This document shows, piece after piece, positions 20,801 through 31,734 of a stretch of 64,000 bases of DNA. Origin of the DNA: Trifolium pratense (Eukaryota; Streptophyta; Magnoliopsida; Fabales; Fabaceae); contig NC_060059.1 in assembly GCF_020283565.1 (NCBI RefSeq), positions 6,951,501 to 7,015,500 on the forward strand, in the 5' to 3' direction. Under the pieces are notes generated by a model. That model saw only the letters and a program-made list of their open reading frames with translations. It had not been told where the DNA came from and searched no databases. Position 1 is the stretch's first letter, and each line of letters begins with the position of its first letter. The position numbers and the translations under genes are program-made.

Positions 20801-21900
20801 ATATCAAAACAATAAGTATAAGTCTTGTTCCATAAGATAAGTTTAAAAATAAATCTTCAAAGTCTATAAGTCTCTTAAGCTAATCTATTTTTCATTGAAA
20901 CTTTATTGTATGATAGTGTTTGACTGTGCTTTGTTATGCTTTCAAGTTTCGTTGTTTTTGGAAGGAAATGTTGGAACGTTTGCTGTCAAGTTATAGATTA
21001 TGTGATGATACATCAAAGATATATAACAGAATCAAAATGGTTCTGCCTCTTATAAGAGAGCCATATTAATTAGAACCATTATAGACATTTGGTTTACTTA
21101 CACATAAGTTAAATGTAGGAGAGGGACATTTGTCCCCATGAGCTTAGCTCAATTGGTTGGGACATCAGCATTTTATATGCAGAAGCCAGGGTTCGAACCC
21201 TGGACACTCCACTTATCCATCTTTAAAGGTGGAATTTCAAGCCACTAGGCTACCTAACCAAAAAAAAAAAAAAGTTAAATGTAGGAGAGGATTGATTACA
21301 TAGGCTTGGTTAATTCTGTCAAAATTTAGAATGTACTGGTCTGTCCCTAAATATAGAATTTTCTTGAAAAAAATTCTTATCCTTTTATATAAGACCTTGT
21401 TTGAATTTTCAACTTCATTATTATATTTTATAAGACAAAAAAAAAAAAAACTTCAATAATTATTATGTGCCATAACTATATTATCTCTTTTTCTATAATA
21501 AGCAGAAATAAATATCATGAGGGAAATATAAATGAACTCACTTTTAAAGATAAGTTTATAAAAACAACACTCCTTTCATCTCATAATAAAAATGTCATGT
21601 GTCCACAAAAAATGTTAGGCCGGACGCCATAATTAGGGTTCAAACTCTGGCTACGTCTTGTGCGTACAAATTTATGATAACTTTATCATTTCGTCTATGT
21701 ATCCAAAAAAAAATCTCATTTGTAGTATTTCTCTATTTCAAAATAATTGCCGCTTTAAAATACGAATCGAATATTAATTATTTTTTTGCCACTAATACAA
21801 TAAAATTTATTTTATCATGAAATCAACACAGGTCAATAAGACATTTTTATGAGACAAAAAAAGTAACAATTACCAACAAATTTAAAATTACTACTAACTT
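20801..21900 (+). repeat. RLP distal 3' flank, copy 1
   Basis: Nearly identical to 28732-29670, beginning atcaaaacaataagtataag. The main difference is a SINE present here (21125-21271) and absent there. No gene. A SINE-like phrase with agggttcaaactctggcta near 21640 is present in both copies. Confidence 0.85.
21125..21271 (+). repeat. tRNA-derived SINE with resolved empty site
   Basis: A 147-bp element with A-box-like tagctcaattggttgggac, B-box-like gggttcgaaccctgg and an A-rich tail. It is flanked by a perfect 19-bp duplication, aagttaaatgtaggagagg (21106-21124 and 21272-21290). The paralogous copy carries that sequence once at 29039-29057, which is the empty site. Confidence 0.92.
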
Positions 21901-21974
21901 GTTATACATATATATATATATATATATCATAGTACAAATAATTTTAATAAGATTTGTGCGATATTGTAATTAAT

Positions 21975-22068
21975 TCACACCGCGACGACCGTATTTCATA
22001 ACGCAACAGCCGTAATAGCCGAAATTGCGAAATCTCTGACGCGACCGCGACCGCTATTTAAAACCTTG
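21975..22068. mobile_element. hAT-like terminal fragment
   Basis: Ends gcgaccgctatttaaaaccttgg, resembling the right end of hAT elements whose left end starts CCAAGGTTTTAAA. GC-rich compared with its surroundings. No matching left end was found. Confidence 0.4.
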
Positions 22069-22094
22069 GGTATAGCTATAGACCATATGGTCTT

Positions 22095-22142
22095 GACATA
22101 ACCTTGACGTGGAAAGGTGTAGACCGAAGATACTTTGATGCA
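22095..22142 (+). pseudogene. RLP coding relic
   Basis: 48 bp encode [16 protein letters not shown], clearly the island-domain region found in the three RLPs ([16 protein letters not shown] in RLP2). Nothing else of the gene remains around it. It is a leftover of another RLP copy lost between RLP2 and RLP3. Confidence 0.8.
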
Positions 22143-22144
22143 CA

Positions 22145-22793
22145 TTTATAACTAACTATTATGTCATTTTTTGATGTAATTAGTAATATCAGAGAGATAT
22201 TTAGCAGCACTAATCTTATATATCTTTTTGCTCATATATAATATATATAAGAAAAAAAAATTTATACAAAGTGGGGTCAAAAACCTTCTCAAATAAAAAG
22301 CAAAGAAAGAAAAAGAAAAAAAAAGTAGATGCTTTTTGTATAGTAGTACACGTGAATCATGCACCACACAAGAGAATTATCATATGCAGATACAAATACA
22401 ATTGAATTCAAAATCGTGTGGCCGGCTATGAAACATATGCAGATACAATTCAGAAACAAATTATCATGTCGTTGATTTTTGCAATTTACTGTCAAATGAG
22501 TACCCAACATACCAAGGAAACCCAACTATTCCAAATTCTGTCACTACGTTCTTTTTCAACAAAAGTAGATGCTTTTTGTATACTTCTGCAATGTACATGT
22601 GCAATGTACCATTGAAAATAATTGTACAATGTCGATCGTGAAGAAAATTGAATATAGCAGGAAACAACTTGGAAACATCGCGCACAAGGTGTTGTACAAA
22701 TCAACCTCAAGTACTATATATTTGTGTATGTGTGTTCTTGAGAGTATACTTTCCATTTGAGAAACTCAATTTTATTTTGTGAGAGAAATTACG
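22145..22793 (+). promoter_or_regulatory. RLP3 upstream region and TATA box
   Basis: Conserved with the RLP2 upstream region. TATA-like actatatattt at about 22713-22723, about 75 bp before the ATG. It contains a roughly 90-bp stretch (22390-22480) repeating catatgcagatac and the sequence around it. Confidence 0.65.
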
Positions 22794-25307
22794 ATGAGAA
22801 ACCTTAATATTCTTATATTCCATGCATTGTTGGTGGTGTTCTCCATTGTTGGGTTCAACTCGGCAACAGAGAATGAAGAAATGACGTGCAAAGAGAGGGA
22901 GAGACGTGCGCTCCTCAAGTTCAAACAAAGTCTTCAAGATGAGTTTGGCATGCTGTCCACATGGAAGGATGATCCAAATGCAGATTGCTGCAAATGGAAA
23001 GGAGTTCAATGCAACAATCAAACCGGCTATGTTGAAAAGCTTGATCTACACGATTCTTATGATCATCGATATTTGAGCGGTGAAATCAATCTTTCAATAA
23101 CTGAGCTACAACATCTAAAATATCTAGACCTCAGTTATTTGAATACTAGCAGTCAAATTCCAAAATACATTGGCTCTTTGACTAACTTAAGATATCTTGA
23201 TCTCTCAAATGGTGGTTATTATGGGAAGATTCCTTCTCAAATTGGGAATCTCTCCCAATTGCGACACCTTGACCTTTCATTAAACTTGTTAAGTGGCATT
23301 ATTCCCGGTGATTTTGGCAACATAATGCATTCACTTGTGTATCTTGATCTCTTGTTAAACAATCTAGAAGGCAAGATCCCAAAATCCATTTGGAATATAT
23401 GCACCTTGGAGTCATTTTCCGCTAGTGCGAACCAGTTGAGTGGAGAAATTTCAGATTTTATAACCCATAGTAACAATTCCCATTGCATTGGAAATGTATC
23501 CTCATTGCAAATGCTCAGGTTAAGCTATAATCAGATTTCAGGTATGTTACCACCAGACCTTTCAATCTTCCCATCTTTGAATTACTTGGATCTGGTTAAC
23601 AACAAATTAAATGGAGAAATACCCACAACCATTGGATCACTTACAGAGTTATCAAATCTGGCGCTATGGGGTAACTCTTTTGAAGGCATCATCTGTGAAT
23701 CTCATTTCACAAACCTCTCCAAATTGGAAGAGTTATATTTGTCTGGCAACTTGTTGTCTATGAAGGTTAGTGATGATTGGGTTCCTCCTTTTCAATTACG
23801 AGGTTTTGGTCTATCATCTTGGAATTTGAATTCTAGATTTCCTAGTTGGCTTCAAACACAAAATCGTACATCCAATCTTTACCTTTCAGATGTCAGTAAT
23901 CTGCCTCCAATACCTATTTGGTTTTGGGGCAAATTGCAAACACTAGAAATATTGGACATTTCAAATAACAACCTTACTGGAAAGATTCCCAATTTGGAAC
24001 TCAAACTTACCAACCATCCTTTTATAGATTTGAGTTCAAATCAATTTCAAGGTTCCATTCCTTCTTTTTTATTGCAAGCGGGTGCACTGAATCTTTCCAA
24101 TAATAAATTTTCAGATTTGGTTCCCTTTCTGTGCAACAAAAGTAATCCAAGCATTTTGGGATATTTAGATATATCAAACAATGAATTAACGGGAGAGTTG
24201 CCTGATTGTTGGAATAATTTAACCTCCTTACAATATGTTGACCTGAGTAATAACAAGTTGTCAGGAAAGATTCCCTTCTCAATGGGTGCTCTTTCTAGTA
24301 TGGAGGCTTTGATTTTAAGAAATAATAGTTTGAGTGGACAACTTCCTTCCTCATTGAAGAATTGCTCAGACAAGCTGACTTTTTTGGACCTTGGACAAAA
24401 TAAGTTTCATGGTCCATTGCCTTCATGGATTGGAGACAGTTTACACCAATTAGTAATGTTAAGTCTGCGGTTCAGTAACTTCAATGGAAGTCTTCCTTCA
24501 AATCTCTGTTATTTGAAAAAACTTCATATCTTGGATCTGTCACAAAATACCTTATCAGGAGGCATCCCAACTTGTATAAATAATTTTACTTCAATGACTC
24601 AAAACTTTATGAACTCAACTACATCAATGGACCACGTGTATTCACCCCAATCTGGTTCTTATTTTAAATTTTATAGTTTCGACCTCTCCTTAGTTTGGAA
24701 AGGTGTAGACCTTCATTACAAAAAGGCAGATAAGTTCTTAAAAAGCATTGATCTCTCAAGCAACCATCTTACAGGGGTAATACCAACTGAAATGGAGTAC
24801 TTATTTGGATTGATTTCCTTAAATTTGTCAAGGAACAATCTCACTGGGGAAATCAGTTCAAATATAGGGTACTTAAAGTTACTAGATGTTCTTGATCTGT
24901 CGAGAAATCATCTGTCGGGCACAATTCCTTCCAGTTTAGCTCACATTGATCGTCTCTCTGTGTTGAATTTGTCAAACAATCAGCTCCATGGAAAAATTCC
25001 AATTGGAACACAGCTGCAGAGCTTTCCTGCTTCGAGTTTTGAAGGGAACTCTAATCTATGTGGAGAACCACTTGCTAGAAAATGTCCTGAAGAAGAGCTA
25101 GTAGAACATCAAAAGCCACAAGTACGTGCAGGTGATGACGACAAATCAATATTTTTAGAAGCATTATACATGAGCATGGGGATAGGATTCTTCACTGGTT
25201 TTGTTGGCTTGATAGGCTCCATATTACTACTACAGTCTTGGAGAGAAACCTACTCCAGATTCTTGAATGCTCTAATATTGAGAATCTTCAGGTGCTGGAA
25301 ACAATGA
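22794..25307 (+). CDS. LRR receptor-like protein RLP3 (short LRR array)
   Basis: An 837-residue RLP, single exon, most similar to RLP2. It has a signal peptide ([15 protein letters not shown]...), LRR N-terminal cap ([10 protein letters not shown]), LRRs, island domain with LVWKGVD, C-terminal cap ([13 protein letters not shown]), an acidic stretch, a membrane helix with GFFTG and a tail ending CWKQ. About 136 residues present in RLP2 are missing after residue ~160: the LRR starting RHLDLS runs straight into the one starting [12 protein letters not shown]. The loss is in frame, so the protein should still fold. The ATG at 22794 is chosen over an upstream GTG at 22779 because it aligns with the RLP2 start. 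The changed LRR number could alter ligand range. Confidence 0.95.
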   Translation: MRNLNILIFHALLVVFSIVGFNSATENEEMTCKERERRALLKFKQSLQDEFGMLSTWKDDPNADCCKWKGVQCNNQTGYVEKLDLHDSYDHRYLSGEINLSITELQHLKYLDLSYLNTSSQIPKYIGSLTNLRYLDLSNGGYYGKIPSQIGNLSQLRHLDLSLNLLSGIIPGDFGNIMHSLVYLDLLLNNLEGKIPKSIWNICTLESFSASANQLSGEISDFITHSNNSHCIGNVSSLQMLRLSYNQISGMLPPDLSIFPSLNYLDLVNNKLNGEIPTTIGSLTELSNLALWGNSFEGIICESHFTNLSKLEELYLSGNLLSMKVSDDWVPPFQLRGFGLSSWNLNSRFPSWLQTQNRTSNLYLSDVSNLPPIPIWFWGKLQTLEILDISNNNLTGKIPNLELKLTNHPFIDLSSNQFQGSIPSFLLQAGALNLSNNKFSDLVPFLCNKSNPSILGYLDISNNELTGELPDCWNNLTSLQYVDLSNNKLSGKIPFSMGALSSMEALILRNNSLSGQLPSSLKNCSDKLTFLDLGQNKFHGPLPSWIGDSLHQLVMLSLRFSNFNGSLPSNLCYLKKLHILDLSQNTLSGGIPTCINNFTSMTQNFMNSTTSMDHVYSPQSGSYFKFYSFDLSLVWKGVDLHYKKADKFLKSIDLSSNHLTGVIPTEMEYLFGLISLNLSRNNLTGEISSNIGYLKLLDVLDLSRNHLSGTIPSSLAHIDRLSVLNLSNNQLHGKIPIGTQLQSFPASSFEGNSNLCGEPLARKCPEEELVEHQKPQVRAGDDDKSIFLEALYMSMGIGFFTGFVGLIGSILLLQSWRETYSRFLNALILRIFRCWKQ

Positions 25308-25349
25308 ATCTACCTGGCCAGTTTCTCTAAAGTGGATGAATAATGGCAG

Positions 25350-25514
25350 GTACTTTTTTGTTGTTTAATTGAATCATGGATATTATTAGTCTTGGTATAG
25401 ATGCTTTATTATTACTCTCTGTTTATGATTTTTCACGGCTATTTTTTTTGGCTTCATAAGCAGTTTATTCATTCGAAAATGCACTTCTAAGTACTAAATG
25501 TTTTTCTTTTGCAG
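25350..25514 (+). other. Probable 3' UTR intron of RLP3
   Basis: GTACTT donor after the stop and a CTTTTGCAG acceptor, at the same place as in RLP1 and RLP2. Confidence 0.65.
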
Positions 25515-26111
25515 GATATCCTATTCCTACTAGATTTGATTGGTTAGCAGTGTGGCGTTCTCATCCTTGACTGTTCTATTATGTGTATGATAGTATGAAT
25601 AAATGAGATTCTGTTAAGACTTTAGTGTGTGTGTGTGTGTTATGATTTCAAGTTTGGCAGTGTTTGTATGCAAGTGTTATGGCTTCTGCAATCAAGTTAG
25701 TAATGTAATACCTTTACCATGATTGTTCCATTGGATGAAGAAGCAAAGATGATTATGAGAAACGTATATGCATATCATTTAATTGAAGCCCAATACATGT
25801 ATTTTATTCGAAACACGCAGTATTTTATTCGAAACTTCCCAATACATGTATTTTGACATCTTATAATTTTTAAATTCTTATTTTGTAAGTTAATCTCAAA
25901 AGCTGACAAGTTAGTTTTGTAAAATCAACAATAAGTACAAGTTTTGTTCCATATGATAAGTTTAAAAATAAATCTTTTTTTTTTTTTTGAACCAAGTTTA
26001 AAAATAAATCTTGAAAGTCTATAAATATATCTCTTGAAAGTCTATAAAAATTATTGTTCTCTTAAGCTAATCTATTTGTAATTGAAACTTTACTGTATGA
26101 TAGTGTTTGAC
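25515..26111 (+). repeat. RLP3 3' flank
   Basis: Duplicate of the RLP2 3' flank up to about 25790, then rearranged pieces of the distal flank (25850-26110 resembles 20755-20935). No gene. Confidence 0.6.
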
Positions 26112-26298
26112 TACCCAAGGGCACTTAGATGAGATGATGCAGGTCTCTTCTAGATTAACCAAGGTCCTGAGTTCGATCTCTGACTTAGGCATGCAGCAAT
26201 GTTAAAACTCTTAGGGAGAGTTTGCCACCCATTTGGATCTCATAAGTCTCGAGGAATTAGTCTCTGCAGTTGCGGATACCCGGTCTACACCAAAAAAA
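26112..26298 (+). repeat. SINE, CTGCAGTTGCG-tail family
   Basis: B-box-like tgagttcgatctctg near 26170 and the tail gaggaattagtctctgcagt followed by an A run. A minus-strand relative lies at 49552-49690. Confidence 0.6.
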
Positions 26299-26701
26299 AT
26301 GGTTCTGCCTCTTTCAACCTCATTATTATTTTACAAGAACAAAACTTCATTAATTATTATCTGCCATAACTATATTTTATCTCTTTTTTTATATAATAAG
26401 CTGAAATAAATATGATGAGGGGAATATAAATGAACTCTATTTGGAAAGGCCCTCTTTTGTACCAATAAATAAATAAATGAACTCTATTTTAAAGGAAAAG
26501 TTAATAAAAACAACACTCTTTTCATCTCATAAAAGTATCTCATTTGCAATATTTCTATGTTTAAATTATCTCAATACTCCCACGCATTTTTAGTTTCCTA
26601 CTTTGCCCTATCTCTTATCACTTATATTAAGCAAACTCTAAACCTAATTTGTTTTTCCTCTACTTTTTCTTGCAATTTTTATTAAAAAATTATACAATTT
26701 T

Positions 26702-26775
26702 GTCTTGACTAGGATTCAAACCCACAAGACTTCGGTGCAAGACAATATTTTCAACCACTATGACAAGTATACCAA
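26702..26775 (-). repeat. tRNA-derived SINE-like segment in Helitron 2
   Basis: Same tRNA-like piece as at 5623-5698 and 31735-31810, with B-box-like gggtttgaatcc on the minus strand. Confidence 0.45.
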
Positions 26776-27316
26776 TTATGATTAAAATTATGTGCAATAA
26801 TCGATAAGCACCATCGATTTTCATATGAAAGATTTCATACAACAATTAAACATCATCAAATTACATTGCACAGTTTAAACAATTAAAAACAGATAATTAG
26901 AAATCTAGCAAATCATCAAATCATACATTTTCTTAGAGTTTTATTTTTCAAAAAAAAATTACGCTTTTCTTATCCTAATTCAATATTTTTTATTAATTAA
27001 CTAAATTAACTAAACATGTTAACCATTTTCTTAGTGTTTTTTTTTCGGAAAGAAAAAAATCATTGGACTTAAAAGTTATTTTTTTTAACTAATGCGAAGA
27101 AAAATATTTTTTTTTTATGTCTTTCTGAACTTAAAAGTTTGTTCATGTTGAGGAGTATGGTTGATCGTATTACTGCAAATATATATCAAAATGATATTTA
27201 TGCAAATAATAGTTGACTTCAGGTATATATCAACGTGACTATATTATTAATTACGAAAAAAAATCACCGATTCACATTTGTTTCTTTTGCTAACAAAGTA
27301 TCCTAACCTTTCCGGA

Positions 27317-27590
27317 TCAAAGAAGATTGTTTTCTGAATGGGTTTTGGATGTTGGCGATGGAGAAATTGAAGATGACAATGACGATGGTTTAGAACTTGA
27401 CATTCCATCAGATTTATTGATTCCAAATTCAGGTGATCCTCTTGCTTCTATCGTTGAAAGCACATATCCCTAACTTTTACAAATCATGAACGATACAACG
27501 TGTTTCCAAAATAGAGCTATATTAGCTCCTAAAAATTCGACACAATAAATGATTATATGTTGGATTTAATTCGTGTTGAAGAAAAAACAT
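27317..27590 (+). pseudogene. Helitron helicase fragment
   Basis: About 270 bp of the helicase region between motifs III and IV, with stops and small deletions. Non-functional. Confidence 0.75.
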
Positions 27591-27593
27591 ATT

Positions 27594-27665
27594 CACTACT
27601 ACAATTTTGGCTTACAATAGTACTAATTTAATAGCACTTTTATAAATAGTGTTACTCTATGAAAG
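27594..27665 (+). mobile_element. CACTA-type terminus
   Basis: The sequence CACTACTACAATTTTGGCTT is a typical CACTA (En/Spm) terminal repeat. It interrupts the Helitron relic and is followed by subterminal phrases such as aatagcacttttataaatag. No right terminus (TTGTAGTAGTG) was found downstream, so the element is truncated. Confidence 0.55.
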
Positions 27666-28318
27666 CAAAAAAAATAATAATAATAATTTAATAAAGGTGT
27701 ATAGTAATTTTATTTTTTTCGTCAAAAAAAAAGAAGCAAACTCAATTTTTTGTTGGTTAAAAATTTATGGAGTTTTTTTTTTTTTGGTACAAAAATTTTA
27801 TGGAATTTTAGGTTGAAAAAAAAAGAAGAAAATTTCGTTTTAGCACCTTCAACACAGAGTTATGGGTTCAGAGAAATATGAGTCAATTTCTGGTTTAGAG
27901 AAAAAAAGATAAAAATATATTTTTGGGTTTAATTTCGTTTTTTTATTTATTTTGGTCTCTCTGCAATTTTATTTTTGGATTTGGTCCTCTAAGTGGATTA
28001 TTGGACATCATCATTGACAAATTATCCTCGTTTGCTACGTCAAACACTGCCACATCATCATTTTTGAAACGACACTTAACGTTAGGGACTAAAACCAAAA
28101 GGGTTTGCAAAAAATAATAAAGGGACGAAAATCAAACTTAAAGCTGATAAAAAGACAAAGAAAGAAAAAATGAAAAAGCTAAACTTAAAATGAAAAAGCT
28201 ATACAAAGTGCAAAGCCAAACTTAAAGCAGATAAAATGACAAAGAAAGAAAAAAAAAATGAAAAACAAAAAGAACAGAGAAAAATGTAAAAGAAAAAGGA
28301 AAAAAAAATAGTTTTATT
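27666..28318. other. Gene-free spacer with a possible MITE
   Basis: No gene. About 27925-28140 has weak inverted ends (gggtttaatttcgttttt against gggacgaaaatcaaactta), which may be an old MITE. A purine-rich stretch with repeated agaaagaaaaaatgaaaa follows. Confidence 0.45.
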
Positions 28319-28455
28319 CTTTTTTTTCACCACCAGTTTAACTTGGTTCGGTATTAGTTCTGACATGAAGTGGTTCTAGCATCCTCCCAATCGAAATTAT
28401 AGGGATCAACCGTGATCCTCACTACCAAGTAGCATCGATCACGACCGAACCATTA
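28319..28455 (-). repeat. tRNA-derived SINE, minus copy
   Basis: Reverse-complement member of the 8189-8340 family. The poly-T start is the A tail, and the conserved tail reads acttcatgtcagaacta on the minus strand. Confidence 0.7.
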
Positions 28456-28731
28456 GTAGATGTTTTTTTGTATACAGGTGAATCATGCACTGCTTAACAA
28501 TTGAATTCAAAACCGTGTGGCGGGCTATGAAACGTACGTATATAGTCCTACAATTATTATTATGTGGTTGAGTTTTGCAATTTACTGTGAAATGAGTACC
28601 TAACTTACCAATAAAACAATAATGCAAGCTATTAGAACCTTTTCTGTATTTGAATATAAAGGACTCACTTCACAATATGACATAACAAAATTGGAAAAAC
28701 AGGAAGCAGCTTGGAAACATCGCGCAAATGG
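28456..28731 (+). pseudogene. Orphan RLP promoter relic
   Basis: Homologous to the upstream region of RLP2 and RLP3 (shared gtgaatcatgcac, aattcaaaaccgtgtgg, ttggaaacatcgcgca). It stops at cgcgcaaatggt, before the TATA box and the whole gene, and passes directly into the distal RLP 3' flank at 28732. A fourth RLP was lost by a deletion joining promoter to 3' flank. Confidence 0.75.
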
Positions 28732-29670
28732 TAAAATCAAAACAATAAGTATAAGTCTTGTTCCATAAGATAAGTTTAAAAATAAATCTTCAAAGTCTAT
28801 AAGTCTCTTAAGCTAATCTATTTTTCATTGAAACTTTATTGTATGATAGTGTTTGACTGTGCTTTGTTATGCTTTCAAGTTTCGTTGTTTTTGGAAGGAA
28901 ATGTTGGAACTTTTGCTGTCAAGTTATAGATTATGTGATGATACATCAAAGATATATAACAGAATCAAAATGGTTCTGCCTCTTATAAGAGAGCCATATT
29001 AATTAGAACCATTATAGACATTTGGTTTACTTACACATAAGTTAAATGTAGGAGAGGATTCATTACATAGGCTTCGTTAATTCTGTCAAAATTTAGAATG
29101 TACTGGTCTGTCCCTAAATATAGAATTTTCTTGAAAAAAATTCTTATCCTTTTATATAAGACCTTGTTTGAATTTTCAACTTCATTATTATATTTTATAA
29201 GACAAAAAAAAAAAAAACTTCAATAATTATTATGTGCCATAACTATATTATCTCTTTTTCTATAATAAGCAGAAATAAATATCATGAGGGAAATATAAAT
29301 GAACTCACTTTTAAAGATAAGTTTATAAAAACAACACTCCTTTCATCTCATAATAAAAATGTCATGTGTCCACAAAAAATGTTAGGCCGGACGCCATAAT
29401 TAGGGTTCAAACTCTGGCTACATCTTGTGCGTACAAATTTATGATAACTTTATCATTTCGTCTATGTATCCAAAAAAAATATCTCATTTGTAGTATTTCT
29501 CTATTTCAAAATAATTGCCGCTTTAAAATACGAATCGAATATTAATTATTTTTTTGCCACTAATACAATAAAATTTATTTTATCATGAAATCAACACAGG
29601 TCAATAAGACATTTTTATGAGACAAAAAAAGGAACAATTACCAACTAATTTAAAATTACTACTAACTTTC
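28732..29670 (+). repeat. RLP distal 3' flank, copy 2
   Basis: Nearly identical to 20801-21900. It lacks the SINE and carries the pre-integration site at 29039-29057. No gene. Confidence 0.85.
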
Positions 29671-29715
29671 TTAATTTCTAGTCAAAAAGAGATATTTTTA
29701 AAGTAGTAGCAACAA

Positions 29716-29943
29716 AAGAGATGAAGGTTTCTCTTCCCCATCCATCTCTTTTCTCTCCTAAAATTTCAATTTTGCCCATGCGTAAAAGTTTGGAAAATAT
29801 TTTTCAAACTTTTTCTAGTATAAAGTATTATTTTCAACGGCAAGAAAAAATTCAAAAAATATTTTCTAAACTTTTTTTACGCATGGGCAAAATTGAAATT
29901 TCGCATGAGAGAAAAGAAACACAGGGGAAGAGAATTTTTCAAA
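29716..29943. mobile_element. Probable MULE-type MITE
   Basis: Palindromic element with subterminal caattttgcccatgcgtaaaa and its mirror ttttacgcatgggcaaaatt, a layout shared with the CGGTT-palindrome family. A near-matching flank (caaaagaga / caaaagaaa) is a possible target duplication with one mismatch. The ends are approximate. Confidence 0.55.
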
Positions 29944-30018
29944 AGAAATCATGTTAGGAAAGTTGTAAAAACACTTGTTTGGCCCATAAATACAAAGATC
30001 GGCATATATTTTTATGTT

Positions 30019-30460
30019 GATGTTTTCTCTCCCGACCCCCCTATTTTTTTTATACCCTCCAAAAATTCAATTTTGCCCCTTGCAGTTTGAAACGTTTTTG
30101 CCAAAAAACTTCGGTTTATATTCACCGAAGCCAAATATTAGACCATTTCGGTAATTGTGAACCGAACATTAGCGTTTTCAGTACACAGAAAATGAACGTC
30201 AGCTTGTTCGGTACCTGCGAACCGAAATGTGATAGATTTCGGTACGTTGGTCGTTGGAATTAGGCCATTTTCGGTAGCAGTTTACCGAAATAATTGTTTC
30301 GGTACCTGCGAACCGAAATGTCCCAGATTTCGGTAAGTGGTTACCGAAATTTATCAGCATGTCATATTATTTCGGTTCGTATAAACCGTAGTACCTCTAA
30401 GGACAAAAACGGAAATTCAGGGGGTAGAAAAGAATTGAGGGGGTTGGGAGAGCAACCATT
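30019..30460. mobile_element. MULE-type MITE of the CGGTT-palindrome family, expanded copy
   Basis: A 442-bp element with ends GATGTTTTCTCTCCC / GGGAGAGCAACCATT and a perfect 9-bp duplication, ttttatgtt (30010-30018 and 30461-30469). The interior holds a series of short hairpins such as TTCGGTTTATATTCACCGAA and TTTCGGTAAGTGGTTACCGAAA, more than in the 255-bp copies. Confidence 0.85.
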
Positions 30461-30469
30461 TTTTATGTT

Positions 30470-31624
30470 GCTATATCTAAACCTTCACTTTGTCAATGAC
30501 ACCCACGTTTTATTTTAAAATAGTAATACCACTTTGGTTCAAGGAATGTTTGCAAGGCCCAAAATTTTCCACTTTTCTTTTCGGATGGATAAATAAATTG
30601 TAGTTGTACAGGTAACAAAAAATAATAATTGTAGTTGTACAATAATAGAATTCTTTTTTTGGTTAAGCAATTAATAATAGAATTTTTTCTTACCGTAAAT
30701 TAACAATTATTTTTCCTTTAAAAAAAGTGTAAGAATGTTAACTTTTATATTTATATAAGCTAGCTAGTCGTGTATGCCCCAATAAAAACATTGTTAGTTT
30801 TGTTTTTACGCCAAAAACATTGTTAGTTTATACTACCTTCGATCCTTTTTATAAGAAACAGTTACTTTTATATATTGGATATATCAATTATTTAATAAAT
30901 TTAAAAAGTGAGTTTTTTTTTTTTTATAAAAAAGACTCAAATAATTTTTTTTTTTTTTGGTATAAGACTGAAATAAATTTTAACTACAGTACTCAAGGCA
31001 CTTAAAAATACCAAAATAAATTGGAGAGTACTTAAAATTTGAAAGGGAAAGGAATAATGAAAAAGGTGTATTAAAGGATATAGTTGGTCCTTTTAATGAA
31101 AAAATGAGTATAACATTCTTCTTTCATTCTCAAAATTAATCAAATAGGGACCCCATAAGCATTCCAAGTGACCGACCAAGGCTGGTCCTTTGGTGTGATT
31201 GTGTTAAATCAAGTGGGGATGATAGGGAGGGGGGACCTTAGCCATATAATTTTGGCTTCTTGTTCCCAAAGCAAAGCCTTTGGATTTTGTAACCATTTTC
31301 ATTCTCTTTTTCATCATTCTAAGTTTTCCTTCTCTTCCATCGAGATTTTACTCACTTTTTCAACCACCAAAAATCATACCAAATCAACAAAGTCGGCTTT
31401 CAAGGTGATCATGTTCCTATTATTGTACTAATAATTTTTTACATCAACTAACATAACAAGTGATTTATAAGGTGGAATACATCTTAAGTGCTTCACTATA
31501 GATTGGTACTTAAAAATCATCATAAGTTCAAATAATTGTCAATAGTATTTTTTTTATAAGTAAATTCTATGACCTTCATTTATAGCTAAGACGGTGACCA
31601 AGTTGATGCGGTGATAAATGTCAA
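30470..31624. other. Gene-free spacer
   Basis: No gene recognised. Near 30830 (ttcgatcctttttataagaaac) there is a possible decayed Stowaway left end without a right end. Confidence 0.5.
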
Positions 31625-31734
31625 TCTTTTATATTATAAGCTTGTATACATAAGCAAATTCTAAACCCTAATTTGTTTTTCTCATTTTCCCTCCATTTTA
31701 TAATGCAATTTTTATTAAAAAATAATACAATTTT

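Larger units (their letters stand above)
26618..27593 (+). mobile_element. Helitron 2 relic
   Basis: A decayed copy related to the Helitrons at 5452 and 31625. It keeps the 5' region with the tRNA-like segment (26702-26775), and about 27317-27593 matches the helicase part (LFSEWVLDVGDGEIEDDNDD, then a piece ending TNDYMLDLI-like). The 3' end is lost where a CACTA-type terminus begins at 27594. Confidence 0.7.

Noticed and set aside
22779..22793. Five extra N-terminal codons for RLP3 from a GTG start
   Set aside because: The ATG at 22794 aligns exactly with the RLP2 start and gives a proper signal peptide; GTG starts are not expected here.
30827..31100. Second Stowaway MITE
   Set aside because: Only a decayed left-end-like phrase is seen; no right end or TA pair.
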